Below, one piece after another: positions 52,224 to 60,931 of a stretch of DNA of 64,000 nt (the first letter of the stretch is position 1; each line of letters starts with the position of its first letter). The DNA comes from Jatrophihabitans sp. Its GTDB lineage: Bacteria; Actinomycetota; Actinomycetes; Mycobacteriales; Jatrophihabitantaceae. The translations under genes and the position numbers were made by a program. The notes beneath the pieces were generated by a model. That model ran no database searches. It was given only the letters and a program-made list of their open reading frames with translations, and had not been told where the DNA came from. The stretch spans positions 1 through 64,000 of the forward strand of contig DASWNX010000015.1 of the NCBI GenBank assembly GCA_036399055.1, given 5' to 3'.

Positions 52224-55200
52224 ATGCCGCACATCCGCTCGTCATCGTTTCCTGTCCTACTCGCACGCGCGGGTGTGGCGCTGGCATTGGCAGTGTCCGG
52301 TCAGGCGGTGTTCATGCCGACCGCCTCGGCCGCCACCCTGACTGTCACCTCGACGGCGGACGTGGCCACCAACTTCGGCGCCTGCGGCAACCCGGCCCAG
52401 ACCACCTCGAGTGGAAGCCTGCGCGAGGCGGTCTGCGCGGCCAACAACGCCGGCGCCACCTCCTCCACGATCACCGTGGCGGCAGGCACGTACACCCTCG
52501 CCAACGGCGAGCTGCAGATGGGCAAGGTGTCCGGTAGCAACATCACCCTCACCGGCGCCGGCGCGGGCAGCACGGTCATCGACGGCAACAACGCGAGCCG
52601 GGTGTTCAACCTGGACCCGACCATCGTCGGCGGGGTGACCACCAGCATCTCCGGCGTCACCATCACCAACGGCGCCGTCACCACCTTCGGCGGGGCGGGC
52701 ATCATCGCCGGGTCCGGAAACGCGGCCAACCGCGACACCCTGACGATCAGCAACTCCACGATCAGCAACAACGACGTCAACTCCGCGACCACCAACAAGT
52801 ACGGCGGCGGCCTGCAGTTCTTCGGCGGCTCGCTGACCATCACCAACTCGACCTTCAGCGGCAACACCAGCGGGAGCAGCTCGGGTTCGGCCGTGGCGTA
52901 CGCGAATCAGGACACCGCCTCCGGGGAGCAGCTGACCGTCTCCGGCGTCACCTTCAGCGGCAACAGCACCAACGCCTCCGTCGCCAACATCAACGTCGGT
53001 GGCGCGCTGCACCTCTCCGGTGTCTCCACTGCTCCCGCGAGGACCGTGACCAACAGCCGGTTCATCAACAACACGGTGGCCGGCAGCGGCACCGGCATCG
53101 CCCAGGGCGGCGGCATTTTCTCCGAGGGTGGCAGCCTCACCGTCACCGAGTCGACCTTCACCGGCAACTCCGTCACCGGCGGCGCCAACCGCTTCGGTGG
53201 CGGGATCTCGGTCATCGGCGGCACGGCCCAGGTGCACCACAGCCGGTTCACCGGAAACGTCGCCACCAACGGCTCTGGCGCGTCCCTGGGCGTCGCCAGC
53301 GGCGCCACCCTGAACGCCACCGACAACTGGTGGGGCTGCAACACCGGCCCGGGCACCGCGGGCTGTGACACCGCAGCCGGCAGCCCGACCGTCTCGCCGC
53401 GGCTGGTGCTGAGTGCGACCGCCAGCCCGTCCACCGTGGTCGGCCCGAACGCCACCTCGACCATCACCGCCGCGCTCACCCAGAACTCGGTCGGCTCGGC
53501 GATCGGCGCCGCCAACCTGGACGCCTTCGCCGGCCTGCCGATCGGCTGGAGTGACCCGTTGCCCAGCGGCGCCACCCTGGCGGCGGCGTCCTCGAACCTG
53601 AGTTCAGGTTCGACCAGCACCACCTACAACTCTCAGGCCAGCAGCGGTCCCGGTCACGTGCTCGCCACCCTGGACAACGGCACCGCGACCGCAACCGTCA
53701 CCGTGAACCGGACGCCGGCCATCACCAGCGCCAACACGGCCGCCTTCACCGTCGGCACGGCCGGCTCGTTCACGGTGACCACCAGCGGCTACCCGGCGCC
53801 CGCGATCGGCCGGACCGGCACGCTGCCGGCCGGCATGACCTTCGTCGACAACGGCAACGGCACCGCGACCCTGTCGGGAACCCCGACCGCCGGCGGGTCC
53901 TTCCCGCTCAGCCTGACCGCGAGCAACGGGGTGAACCCGAACGCCACCCAGACGCTGACCGTCACCGTCAGCCAGGCGCCGGCCTTCACCAGCGCCAACA
54001 CCGCCACCTTCACGACCGGCACGGCCGGATCGTTCACGATCACCACCACTGCCACCGCGTACCCGACGCCGGTCACGATCACCAAGACGGGCACCCTGCC
54101 GACCGGCCTGAGCTTCACCGACAACGGCAACGGCACGGCGACCCTGTCCGGCACGCCGGCCGCCGGGACCGGCGGGGCGTACTCGCTCAACCTGACCGCC
54201 TCCAACGGGGTCAACCCGAACGGCACCCAGACGCTGACGGTCAACGTCAACCAGGCGCCAGCGGTCACCACCAACCCCTCGGACCAGTCGGTCAACCCGG
54301 GCGCCTCGGTGAGCTTCACCGCCGCGGCGTCGGGCTTCCCGGCCCCGACGGTGCAGTGGCAGCGTTCGGTCGGCGGCGGCAGCTTCGCTGACATCGCCGG
54401 CGCGACCAGCCCCACCTACACCTTCACGGCGGCGGCCGGTGACAACGGCAATCAGTACCGGGCGGTGTTCACCAACTTGGTGAGCTCGGCGACCTCCACC
54501 GCGGCAAACCTGACGGTGTCCAGCGCGCCGACCATCAGCAGCGCCAACAGCACCTCGTTCGCGGTGGGGACGGCGGGCTCGTTCACCGTCACCACCAGCG
54601 GGTTCCCGAACCCGACGCTGACCACCACCGGCACCCTGCCGGCGTGGCTGAGCTTCACCGACAACGGCGACGGCACCGGCGCCCTGGCCGGCACCCCGCC
54701 GACCGGTAGCGGCGGCAACTACAGCTTCACCATCAACGCCGACAACGGCACCGCCCCATCGGACAGCCAGGCGTTCACCCTGACGGTGACCGAGTCGCCA
54801 ACCATCACCAGCGCCGATCACGCCAGCTTCCAGGCCGGCACGGCAGGCAGCTTCCTGGTGACCACGGCGGCCGGCTTCCCGGTGGCGACCACGCTGAGCA
54901 AGACCGGCACGCTGCCGAGCGGCGTGACGTTCACCGACAACGGCAACGGCACGGCGAGCCTGGCGGGGACCCCGGCCGCCGGCACGGCTGGCAGTTACCC
55001 GATCACGATCAAGGCCAGCAACGGCGCCAGCCCGGACGCGAGCCAGAGCTTCACGCTGACGGTGGTGGAGTCGCCGGTGATCACCAGCGCCGACCACGCC
55101 ACCTTCACAGTGGGCACGCCCGGGTCGTTCTCGGTCACCACCTCCGGCGGCGCGGGAACCACGGTGTCCTACACCGGCACGCTGCCCTCCGGGGTGAGCT

Positions 55201-57821
55201 TCACCCCGTCCGGTAGCGGCGCGAGCATCGCGGGCACCCCGGCCGCGGGCACCGGCGGCACGTACCCGATCACCATCACCGCCAGCGACGGCGTCACACC
55301 CGACAGCACCCAGAACTTCACGCTGACGGTCAACCAGCCGCCGGTGATCACCAGCGCCGACCACGACAGCTTCAGCCTGGGCGTGGCGGGCTCGTTCACG
55401 GTGACCACGGCTCCGGGAGTTCCGGCCGCCACGACGATCACCAAGACCGGGGCGTTGCCGGCCGGTGTCACCTTCACCGACAACGGCGACGGCACCGCCA
55501 CCCTGGCCGGCACCCCGACCGCGGCCGGGTCCTTCCCGATCACTATCACCGCCAGCAACGGCGTCGCCCCGAATGACACTCAGTCGTTCACGCTGACGGT
55601 CAACCAGGCGCCGGACATCACCAGCGCCGACCACACCACGTTCGCGGTGGGCACGGCGGGCAGCTTCACGGTGACCACCAGTCCGGCCGCCGACACGGTG
55701 ACCAAGACCGCCGGGACCCTGCCGGCCGGTGTGAGCTTCACCGACAACGGCGACGGCACGGCCACCCTGGCCGGCACGCCGGCGGCCGGGACCGGCGGGA
55801 CGTACGCCCTGTCGTTCAAGGCGACTAACGCGACCGGGTTCAGCACCCAGTCCTTCACCCTCACGGTGAACGAGCTGGCCGGCATCACCAGCGCTGACCA
55901 CGCTGCCTTCGTGATCGGCACGGCCGGCAGCTTCACGGTGACCACCACGGCCGGGTACCCGACGGCGACCACGATCACCAAGACCGGCGCCCTGCCGACA
56001 GGGGTGAGCTTCACCGACAACGGCGACGGCACGGCCACCCTGGCCGGCACGCCGGCTGCCGGGACCGACGGCAGCTACCCGCTGACGATCACCGCGACCA
56101 ACGCGGCCGGCGCCCGCCAGCAGTCCTTCACCCTCACCGTGTCGCCGGCGAACGCCTCGCCGGTGATCACCAGCGCCGACCACGCCACGTTCACTTACGG
56201 CGTCGCGGGCAGCTTCACGGTGACCACCACGGCCGGGTACCCGACGGCCACCACGATCACCAAGACCGGCGCGTTGCCGGCCGGGGTGAGCTTCACCGAC
56301 AACGGTGACGGCACCGCCACGATCGCCGGCGCCCCGACCGTGGCCGGAAGCTTCGCGATCACCATCACGGCCAGCAACGGGGCCAGCACCGACGCGACCC
56401 AGTCGTTCACGCTGACGGTCACCAAGAAGCCGGTCATCACCAGCGGCAACGCGACCACGTTCGCGATCGGCACGGCGGGCGCCTTCACGGTGACCACCAC
56501 GGCCGGCTACCCGACACCGACGACGCTGTCGGCGACCGGGACGCTGCCCTCGGGCGTGACGTTCACCGACAACGGCGATGGCACCGCCACGCTGGCCGGC
56601 ACGCCGGCGGCCGGCACGACCGGCAGCTACCCGCTGACCATCGGCGCCAGCAACACCGCCGGCACCACCCAGCAGGCGTTCACCCTGACGGTGCAGCCGG
56701 CGAACTCCTCGCCGGTGATCACCAGCGCCGACCACGCCACCTTCACCAAGGGCGCGGCGGGCAGCTTCACGGTGACCACCACGGCCGGCTACCCGACGGC
56801 CACCACGATCACCAAGACCGGCACGCTGCCGGCCGGGGTGAGCTTCACCGACAACGGCAACGGGACTGCCACGATCGCCGGCACCCCGACGGTCGCGGGC
56901 GCGTTCACTATCACCATCACGGCCAGCAACGGGGCCACGGCTAACGCCACCCAGAGCTGGACGCTGACCGTCAACGCGCCGCCGGTGATCACCAGCGCCA
57001 ACACCGTCACGTTCACCTCAGACGTCGCGGGGCAGAGCTTCACGGTCACCACGACCGCCGGGTACCCGACCGCCACCACCATCACCGAGACCGGCGCCCT
57101 GCCGGCCGGGATGACCTTCACCGACAACGGCAACGGCACCGCGACCATCGCCGGAACCCCGTCGGTGACCGCCAGCGCCAACTACCCGCTGGTCATCACG
57201 GCCAGCAACGGCATCTCACCCAACGCCACCCAGAACTTCACGCTCAAGGTGACCAAGGTGGCCGCGGTCGCGCTGCCGGCCTCCAAGCCGAAGCCGGCCG
57301 GCAAGCTGGGCGGCGTGCCGTCGAAGATCTACGTCAACCAGGTGATCACGGTTACCGGCACCGGCTACAAGCCGGGGGCGCCGATCGAGCTCGGCTGGTA
57401 CTACAGCAGCAGCGGCAAGGCAATGAAGCTGACGGTGCTCGCCCGGGGATTCGCCAACGCTGCCGGCAACTTCAGCATCACCCTCACGGTGCCCAACAAC
57501 ACCGGCTCCAAGACGATGATGTCGGCTGGCCTCGGTTCGGACGGCAAGGCGCGATACCTGAGCGCCGAGACGGTGGTCAACCCGCCCTTGGGCACTAGCA
57601 CCGGAACGACCAACCCGATCCTCGGCACGAGCACTGGCGGCGGGGGACTGACTGGCGGCGGGGGCTCAACTGGTGGCGGCGGGCTAGCTGGTGGCGGGGG
57701 GCTGGCCAACACCGGCCTGGGCGTCAATCAGCGTGCCTCGGCTGCCTCAGCGGGGGCGCTGGCGCTGACCGGACTCGCGCTGATGTTCTTCAGCCGTCGC
57801 CGCCGCACCGAGGACAAGTAG
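52224..57821 (+). CDS. Giant exported repeat protein with LANTG cell-wall anchor
   Basis: A 1865-residue surface protein. A signal peptide covers about residues 1-37 (ending PTASAA). Residues about 40-390 carry SLREAVCAANNAG and repeated TITNSTFSGNTSG-like strands, a right-handed beta-helix of the adhesin/pectate-lyase type. Then come a short linker, two He_PIG-like repeats, one Ig-like domain (about 680-770) and ten more repeats with YPTATTITKTG and DNGDGTATLAGTP cores. A beta-domain (about 1690-1790) and a Gly-rich linker follow, then LANTG at 1827-1831, a hydrophobic helix and RRRRTEDK. LAxTG is the sortase E pattern. GAAGGA precedes ATG 52224. Adhesion is inference. Confidence 0.88.
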   Translation: MPHIRSSSFPVLLARAGVALALAVSGQAVFMPTASAATLTVTSTADVATNFGACGNPAQTTSSGSLREAVCAANNAGATSSTITVAAGTYTLANGELQMGKVSGSNITLTGAGAGSTVIDGNNASRVFNLDPTIVGGVTTSISGVTITNGAVTTFGGAGIIAGSGNAANRDTLTISNSTISNNDVNSATTNKYGGGLQFFGGSLTITNSTFSGNTSGSSSGSAVAYANQDTASGEQLTVSGVTFSGNSTNASVANINVGGALHLSGVSTAPARTVTNSRFINNTVAGSGTGIAQGGGIFSEGGSLTVTESTFTGNSVTGGANRFGGGISVIGGTAQVHHSRFTGNVATNGSGASLGVASGATLNATDNWWGCNTGPGTAGCDTAAGSPTVSPRLVLSATASPSTVVGPNATSTITAALTQNSVGSAIGAANLDAFAGLPIGWSDPLPSGATLAAASSNLSSGSTSTTYNSQASSGPGHVLATLDNGTATATVTVNRTPAITSANTAAFTVGTAGSFTVTTSGYPAPAIGRTGTLPAGMTFVDNGNGTATLSGTPTAGGSFPLSLTASNGVNPNATQTLTVTVSQAPAFTSANTATFTTGTAGSFTITTTATAYPTPVTITKTGTLPTGLSFTDNGNGTATLSGTPAAGTGGAYSLNLTASNGVNPNGTQTLTVNVNQAPAVTTNPSDQSVNPGASVSFTAAASGFPAPTVQWQRSVGGGSFADIAGATSPTYTFTAAAGDNGNQYRAVFTNLVSSATSTAANLTVSSAPTISSANSTSFAVGTAGSFTVTTSGFPNPTLTTTGTLPAWLSFTDNGDGTGALAGTPPTGSGGNYSFTINADNGTAPSDSQAFTLTVTESPTITSADHASFQAGTAGSFLVTTAAGFPVATTLSKTGTLPSGVTFTDNGNGTASLAGTPAAGTAGSYPITIKASNGASPDASQSFTLTVVESPVITSADHATFTVGTPGSFSVTTSGGAGTTVSYTGTLPSGVSFTPSGSGASIAGTPAAGTGGTYPITITASDGVTPDSTQNFTLTVNQPPVITSADHDSFSLGVAGSFTVTTAPGVPAATTITKTGALPAGVTFTDNGDGTATLAGTPTAAGSFPITITASNGVAPNDTQSFTLTVNQAPDITSADHTTFAVGTAGSFTVTTSPAADTVTKTAGTLPAGVSFTDNGDGTATLAGTPAAGTGGTYALSFKATNATGFSTQSFTLTVNELAGITSADHAAFVIGTAGSFTVTTTAGYPTATTITKTGALPTGVSFTDNGDGTATLAGTPAAGTDGSYPLTITATNAAGARQQSFTLTVSPANASPVITSADHATFTYGVAGSFTVTTTAGYPTATTITKTGALPAGVSFTDNGDGTATIAGAPTVAGSFAITITASNGASTDATQSFTLTVTKKPVITSGNATTFAIGTAGAFTVTTTAGYPTPTTLSATGTLPSGVTFTDNGDGTATLAGTPAAGTTGSYPLTIGASNTAGTTQQAFTLTVQPANSSPVITSADHATFTKGAAGSFTVTTTAGYPTATTITKTGTLPAGVSFTDNGNGTATIAGTPTVAGAFTITITASNGATANATQSWTLTVNAPPVITSANTVTFTSDVAGQSFTVTTTAGYPTATTITETGALPAGMTFTDNGNGTATIAGTPSVTASANYPLVITASNGISPNATQNFTLKVTKVAAVALPASKPKPAGKLGGVPSKIYVNQVITVTGTGYKPGAPIELGWYYSSSGKAMKLTVLARGFANAAGNFSITLTVPNNTGSKTMMSAGLGSDGKARYLSAETVVNPPLGTSTGTTNPILGTSTGGGGLTGGGGSTGGGGLAGGGGLANTGLGVNQRASAASAGALALTGLALMFFSRRRRTEDK
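53721..57258 (+). repeat. Twelve He_PIG-like repeats and one Ig-like domain inside the giant gene
   Basis: Twelve units of about 85-93 residues begin with (V)ITSADHATF or ITSANTAAF and continue GSFTVTT, GTLPAGVSF, TDNGDGTATLAGTP, then a polar tail. An Ig-like unit (NPSDQSVNPGASVSFTAA) lies between units 2 and 3. Units 8, 9 and 11 are nearly alike at the centre, which points to recent duplication and a gene prone to length change. Confidence 0.88.
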
Positions 57822-57879
57822 AGACGCAGCGAGGACAGGTAGCACTGAGCCGAGGCTGAACCAGCCTGGCTGAGCCGGT

Positions 57880-57919
57880 GATCGACCCGGCCCCGTGACC
57901 ACACGGGGCCGGGTCGATC
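57880..57919 (+). terminator. Strong hairpin terminator after the giant gene
   Basis: GATCGACCCGGCCCCGTG (57880-57897) and CACGGGGCCGGGTCGATC (57902-57919) form a perfect 18-bp stem with loop ACCA, about 60 bases after the stop. It lacks a T-run. Confidence 0.8.
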
Positions 57920-57976
57920 GCCGTTGGGTGGTCGAGCCGTGGTGTCGAGGGGCCTAGTCGATGGTGGGCGCCCATC

Positions 57977-58038
57977 GCCGCACGGTGGAAAGCCGCACGG
58001 TGGAAAAGCCGCACGGCAGCAAGCCGCACGGCGGAAAA
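57977..58038 (+). repeat. Four tandem 15-16 bp repeats upstream of the helicase
   Basis: GCCGCACGGTGGAAA is repeated with small changes at 57977, 57992, 58008 and 58023, ending at 58038. The array ends 32 bases before the GTG start, where promoter or operator sites would lie. It may be slippage or a binding array. Confidence 0.6.
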
Positions 58039-58070
58039 TAAGTTGCGGGCAGGTCTAGCGTTGACAAATC

Positions 58071-60113
58071 GTGAGTGACGATCCGCTACTGCTGGCCGAA
58101 CGACGGCACCTGATCGAGTCACTGGCCTGCCTGGAGCAGATGCGTGAGGCGGCCGACCGGATAGCCGACTACGGCGTGGACGCCCTGGCCAGTGAGAGTC
58201 TGGGCCGGCTGCGTGCCGACCGGTTGCTGCAGCTGTCGGCTGACAGCGCCGCGCCCCTGTTCTTCGGCCGCACCGACCGTGACGCCGACAGCCAGCACCC
58301 GGCCGGCGAGGTGTTCCACATCGGCCGCCGGCACATCCGCGACAGCTCCGGCGATCCGATGGTGATCGACTGGCGGGCGCCGATCGCCCGGCCGTTCTAC
58401 CGGGCCAGCACCGCTGACCGCCAGGGCGTCCGGCTGCGGCGGCGGTTCGGCTTCGCCGACGGCGACCTGACCTCCTTCGAGGACGAGCACCTGGACGCCG
58501 GTGAGGAGCTGGGGCTGGCCTCGGACCTGCTGCGCGGTGAGATCGAGCGGCCGCGGGTCGGTCCGATGCGCGACATCGTGGCCACCATCCAGCCCGATCA
58601 GGACGAGCTGGTGCGCGCCGACCTGGACACGTCGCTGTGCATTCAGGGCGCCCCCGGCACCGGCAAGACCGCGGTGGGGCTGCACCGGGCGGCCTACCTG
58701 CTCTACAGCTACCCGGAGCGGCTGCGCCGGTCAGGGGTGCTGGTGGTGGGGCCGAACTCGGCGTTCCTGCGTTACATCGCCCAGGTGCTGCCTGCCCTGG
58801 GCGAGAACGGCATCCAGCAGAGCACCGTCGACCAGCTGGTCTCTGACCTGCCGGCACGCGGCAGCGAGCCGGTGCCGGTCGCGATCCTCAAAGGCGACGC
58901 CCGGATGGCCGAGCTGCTGCGGCGAGCGGTGTTCAGCCACATCGCCAAGCCGACAGAGGACGTGGTGCCGATCGTGGGCACCCGTCGGCACCGGATCGCG
59001 GTGGAGCGGCTGCGTCGCTATGTCGATGACGCGCGCCGGAGCATGGCCGCAGGCGAGCTCCGCTGGGACAGCGCCCGTGAGCGGCTGCGGCAGCTGCTGG
59101 CTCAGGACGTCCGGCGCCAGCGCGAGGACGCCGGTGGCGCGCCCTCGGACGCCGAGACGGCCAAGGTGGCCCGCAGCGTCGCAGTCCGGGAGTTCCTCGA
59201 CTCGGTGTGGCCGGCGCTGGACCCGCGCGCCGTGCTGGTGAGGCTCTACACCGAGGGAGAGTTCGCCCGCCGCTGCGCCGGCGGCCAGTTCAGCGCCGAG
59301 GAGCTGGACCTGCTCAGCTGGGCCGCGGCAGCTCAGCCGGCGCCGGTCAGGCAGCCGGCCAAGCGGACGAGGGCCGCCGACTACGCCAGGTTCACACCGG
59401 CTGACCTGGTGTTGCTCGACGAGCTGGCCGGGCTGATCACCGGCGTCGACGGCTACGTCCATGTCGTGGTCGACGAGGCTCAGGATCTGTCCCCGATGCA
59501 GTGCCGGGCGGTGGCTCGCCGGTGCCCGCTCGGCTCGCTGACCGTGCTGGGCGACCAGGCTCAGACCACCGCGCCCTGGGCAGCCGGCTCCTGGCCGGCG
59601 GCGCTGGCCCACCTGGGCCACCCGGCGGCTCAGATCAAGCCGCTGACGATTGGCTACCGGGTGCCCGCCGAGGTGCTGCAGGTCGCCAACCGGTTGCTGC
59701 CGCACATCGCCGCTGACGTGCCGCCCGCGTCCTCGATCCGGGCCGGTGACCAGGCGTTGAGCTACGGCGCCGACCTGGTCGAGGCGCTGCGACGCTGTCT
59801 GGCTGCCGAGGGGTCGATCGCGGTGATCGCGCCCGACGCCCGGGTGGCCGGGGTGCTGGCCGAGCTGGCCGCGGCCGGCGTTCGGGCCGCCGCGGTGGAC
59901 CAGGAGGCCGCGGGCCGGGTCACGGTGGTCCCGGCGACGGCGGCCAAGGGCCTGGAGTTCGACTCGGTGGTGCTGCTGGAGCCAGCCGAGATCGTGGCCG
60001 CCGAGCCGAGCCGGCTGGCCGGCCTGCGCCGGCTCTACGTCTGCTGGACCAGGGCGGTGTCGCGGCTGGCCGTCGTGCACAGCCAGCCACTGCCGGCGGA
60101 GCTGGCCGGCTGA
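58071..60113 (+). CDS. HelD/HelR-like UvrD-family RNA polymerase helicase
   Basis: A 680-residue superfamily 1 ATPase. The N-terminal coiled arm (MSDDPLLLAERRHLIESLACLEQMREAAD) would reach into an RNA polymerase channel. Walker A GAPGTGKTA lies near 193-201, and HVVVDEAQDLSPMQ (DEAQ box) near 465. The end VTVVPATAAKGLEFDSVVLLEPAEI with RRLYVCWTRAV is UvrD-like. The length and arms suggest actinobacterial class II HelD. Some such proteins (HelR) protect polymerase from rifamycins, but I see no clear rifamycin-associated inverted element, only the tandem repeats. GTG 58071 has no clear ribosome site. Confidence 0.85.
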   Translation: MSDDPLLLAERRHLIESLACLEQMREAADRIADYGVDALASESLGRLRADRLLQLSADSAAPLFFGRTDRDADSQHPAGEVFHIGRRHIRDSSGDPMVIDWRAPIARPFYRASTADRQGVRLRRRFGFADGDLTSFEDEHLDAGEELGLASDLLRGEIERPRVGPMRDIVATIQPDQDELVRADLDTSLCIQGAPGTGKTAVGLHRAAYLLYSYPERLRRSGVLVVGPNSAFLRYIAQVLPALGENGIQQSTVDQLVSDLPARGSEPVPVAILKGDARMAELLRRAVFSHIAKPTEDVVPIVGTRRHRIAVERLRRYVDDARRSMAAGELRWDSARERLRQLLAQDVRRQREDAGGAPSDAETAKVARSVAVREFLDSVWPALDPRAVLVRLYTEGEFARRCAGGQFSAEELDLLSWAAAAQPAPVRQPAKRTRAADYARFTPADLVLLDELAGLITGVDGYVHVVVDEAQDLSPMQCRAVARRCPLGSLTVLGDQAQTTAPWAAGSWPAALAHLGHPAAQIKPLTIGYRVPAEVLQVANRLLPHIAADVPPASSIRAGDQALSYGADLVEALRRCLAAEGSIAVIAPDARVAGVLAELAAAGVRAAAVDQEAAGRVTVVPATAAKGLEFDSVVLLEPAEIVAAEPSRLAGLRRLYVCWTRAVSRLAVVHSQPLPAELAG

Positions 60114-60140
60114 GCGCGCCGCTGGACCTGCGCGCCCGGC

Positions 60141-60569
60141 TCAGCCCTGGGTGATGTAGCTCTCAAGCTGGCCCTGGGCCTGCTCGAGGTCGGCGATCCT
60201 GGCCGCCACCACGTCGCCGATCGTGACGATGCCCGACAGCTCGCCCTCGGTGAGCACCGGCATGTGGCGGATGCGCCGCTCGGTCATCGCCGCGGCGATG
60301 TCGTCCACCTTGTCCGTCGGGCCGCAGCTGATCACCGAGGTGGTCATCAGCTCCGAGACCGACAGGTCCAGCACCTGGCCGCCGGTCTGGTGCAGCCGGC
60401 GCACCACGTCGCGCTCGGAGACGATGCCGACCGTCTGGCCGTCCTCGACCACGATCAGCGCTCCGATCTTGTGCTCGGCCAGGCTGGCCACAAGTTCGGT
60501 CACCGTCGCGTCGGCGGAGATGGTGACGACGGTCGAACCTTTGCGCCGCAAGATATCGGAGATGAGCAT
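60141..60569 (-). CDS. Two-CBS-domain protein
   Basis: A 142-residue protein made of two CBS motifs (about 8-60 and 75-135): TVTELVASLAEHKIGALIVVEDGQTVGIVSERDVVRRL and KVDDIAAAMTERRIRHMPVLTEGELSGIVTIGDVVAARI. CBS pairs bind adenine nucleotides and regulate partners. It is a stand-alone regulator; the target is unknown. It lies divergent from the dehydrogenase operon. Confidence 0.93.
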   Translation of the reverse strand: MLISDILRRKGSTVVTISADATVTELVASLAEHKIGALIVVEDGQTVGIVSERDVVRRLHQTGGQVLDLSVSELMTTSVISCGPTDKVDDIAAAMTERRIRHMPVLTEGELSGIVTIGDVVAARIADLEQAQGQLESYITQG

Positions 60570-60931
60570 CTGGCCTCCTGGTTGGTCGCTGGTTGGCCCC
60601 CGAGCACAGACGCTAGTGCAGTGCTGCCAGCCTCGAAAGTCTCCACCAGCCCCGCGCCTGGCAGACCTGACCTACCCCGGGCACGGAATTCACCGCCATC
60701 GCGCGTCGGTGTTACCGTCCGGTAGCCAGAGCGGCCCACAGCTGCGGGTAGTTCATGCGACTATGAGGCACGCAGTCACCACGGGTGCTCGCCATCCTTG
60801 AGCTCGCCCGGGGCCAGACTCGCCAGAAAATAACATCATTGCGCCTGGCAGAGCCGCCTCAGCCAGGCCAGGCAAGCCAGACGGCACCCGCGGTGATCCC
60901 GCGGCCGGTGCTCGAGACGCGAGGAGACCTG
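60570..60931. other. Gap between CBS gene and dehydrogenase operon
   Basis: A perfect TACCG-TC-CGGTA inverted repeat lies at 60713-60724, a possible operator for the dehydrogenase operon. GAGGAGA at 60921-60927 is the E1 alpha ribosome site. I see no gene or RNA in this stretch. Confidence 0.4.

Noticed and set aside
53604..56735. A 1043-codon frame on the minus strand across the repeat gene
   Set aside because: It is a shadow: its Arg/Gly-rich translation is the reverse frame of the He_PIG repeats, which themselves read as a coherent exported protein on the plus strand.
57977..58038. CRISPR array
   Set aside because: Four directly adjacent 15-16 bp repeats without unique spacers.
58000..58070. 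Rifamycin-associated element before the HelD/HelR-like gene
   Set aside because: I could not find the expected inverted repeat; only direct repeats were present.
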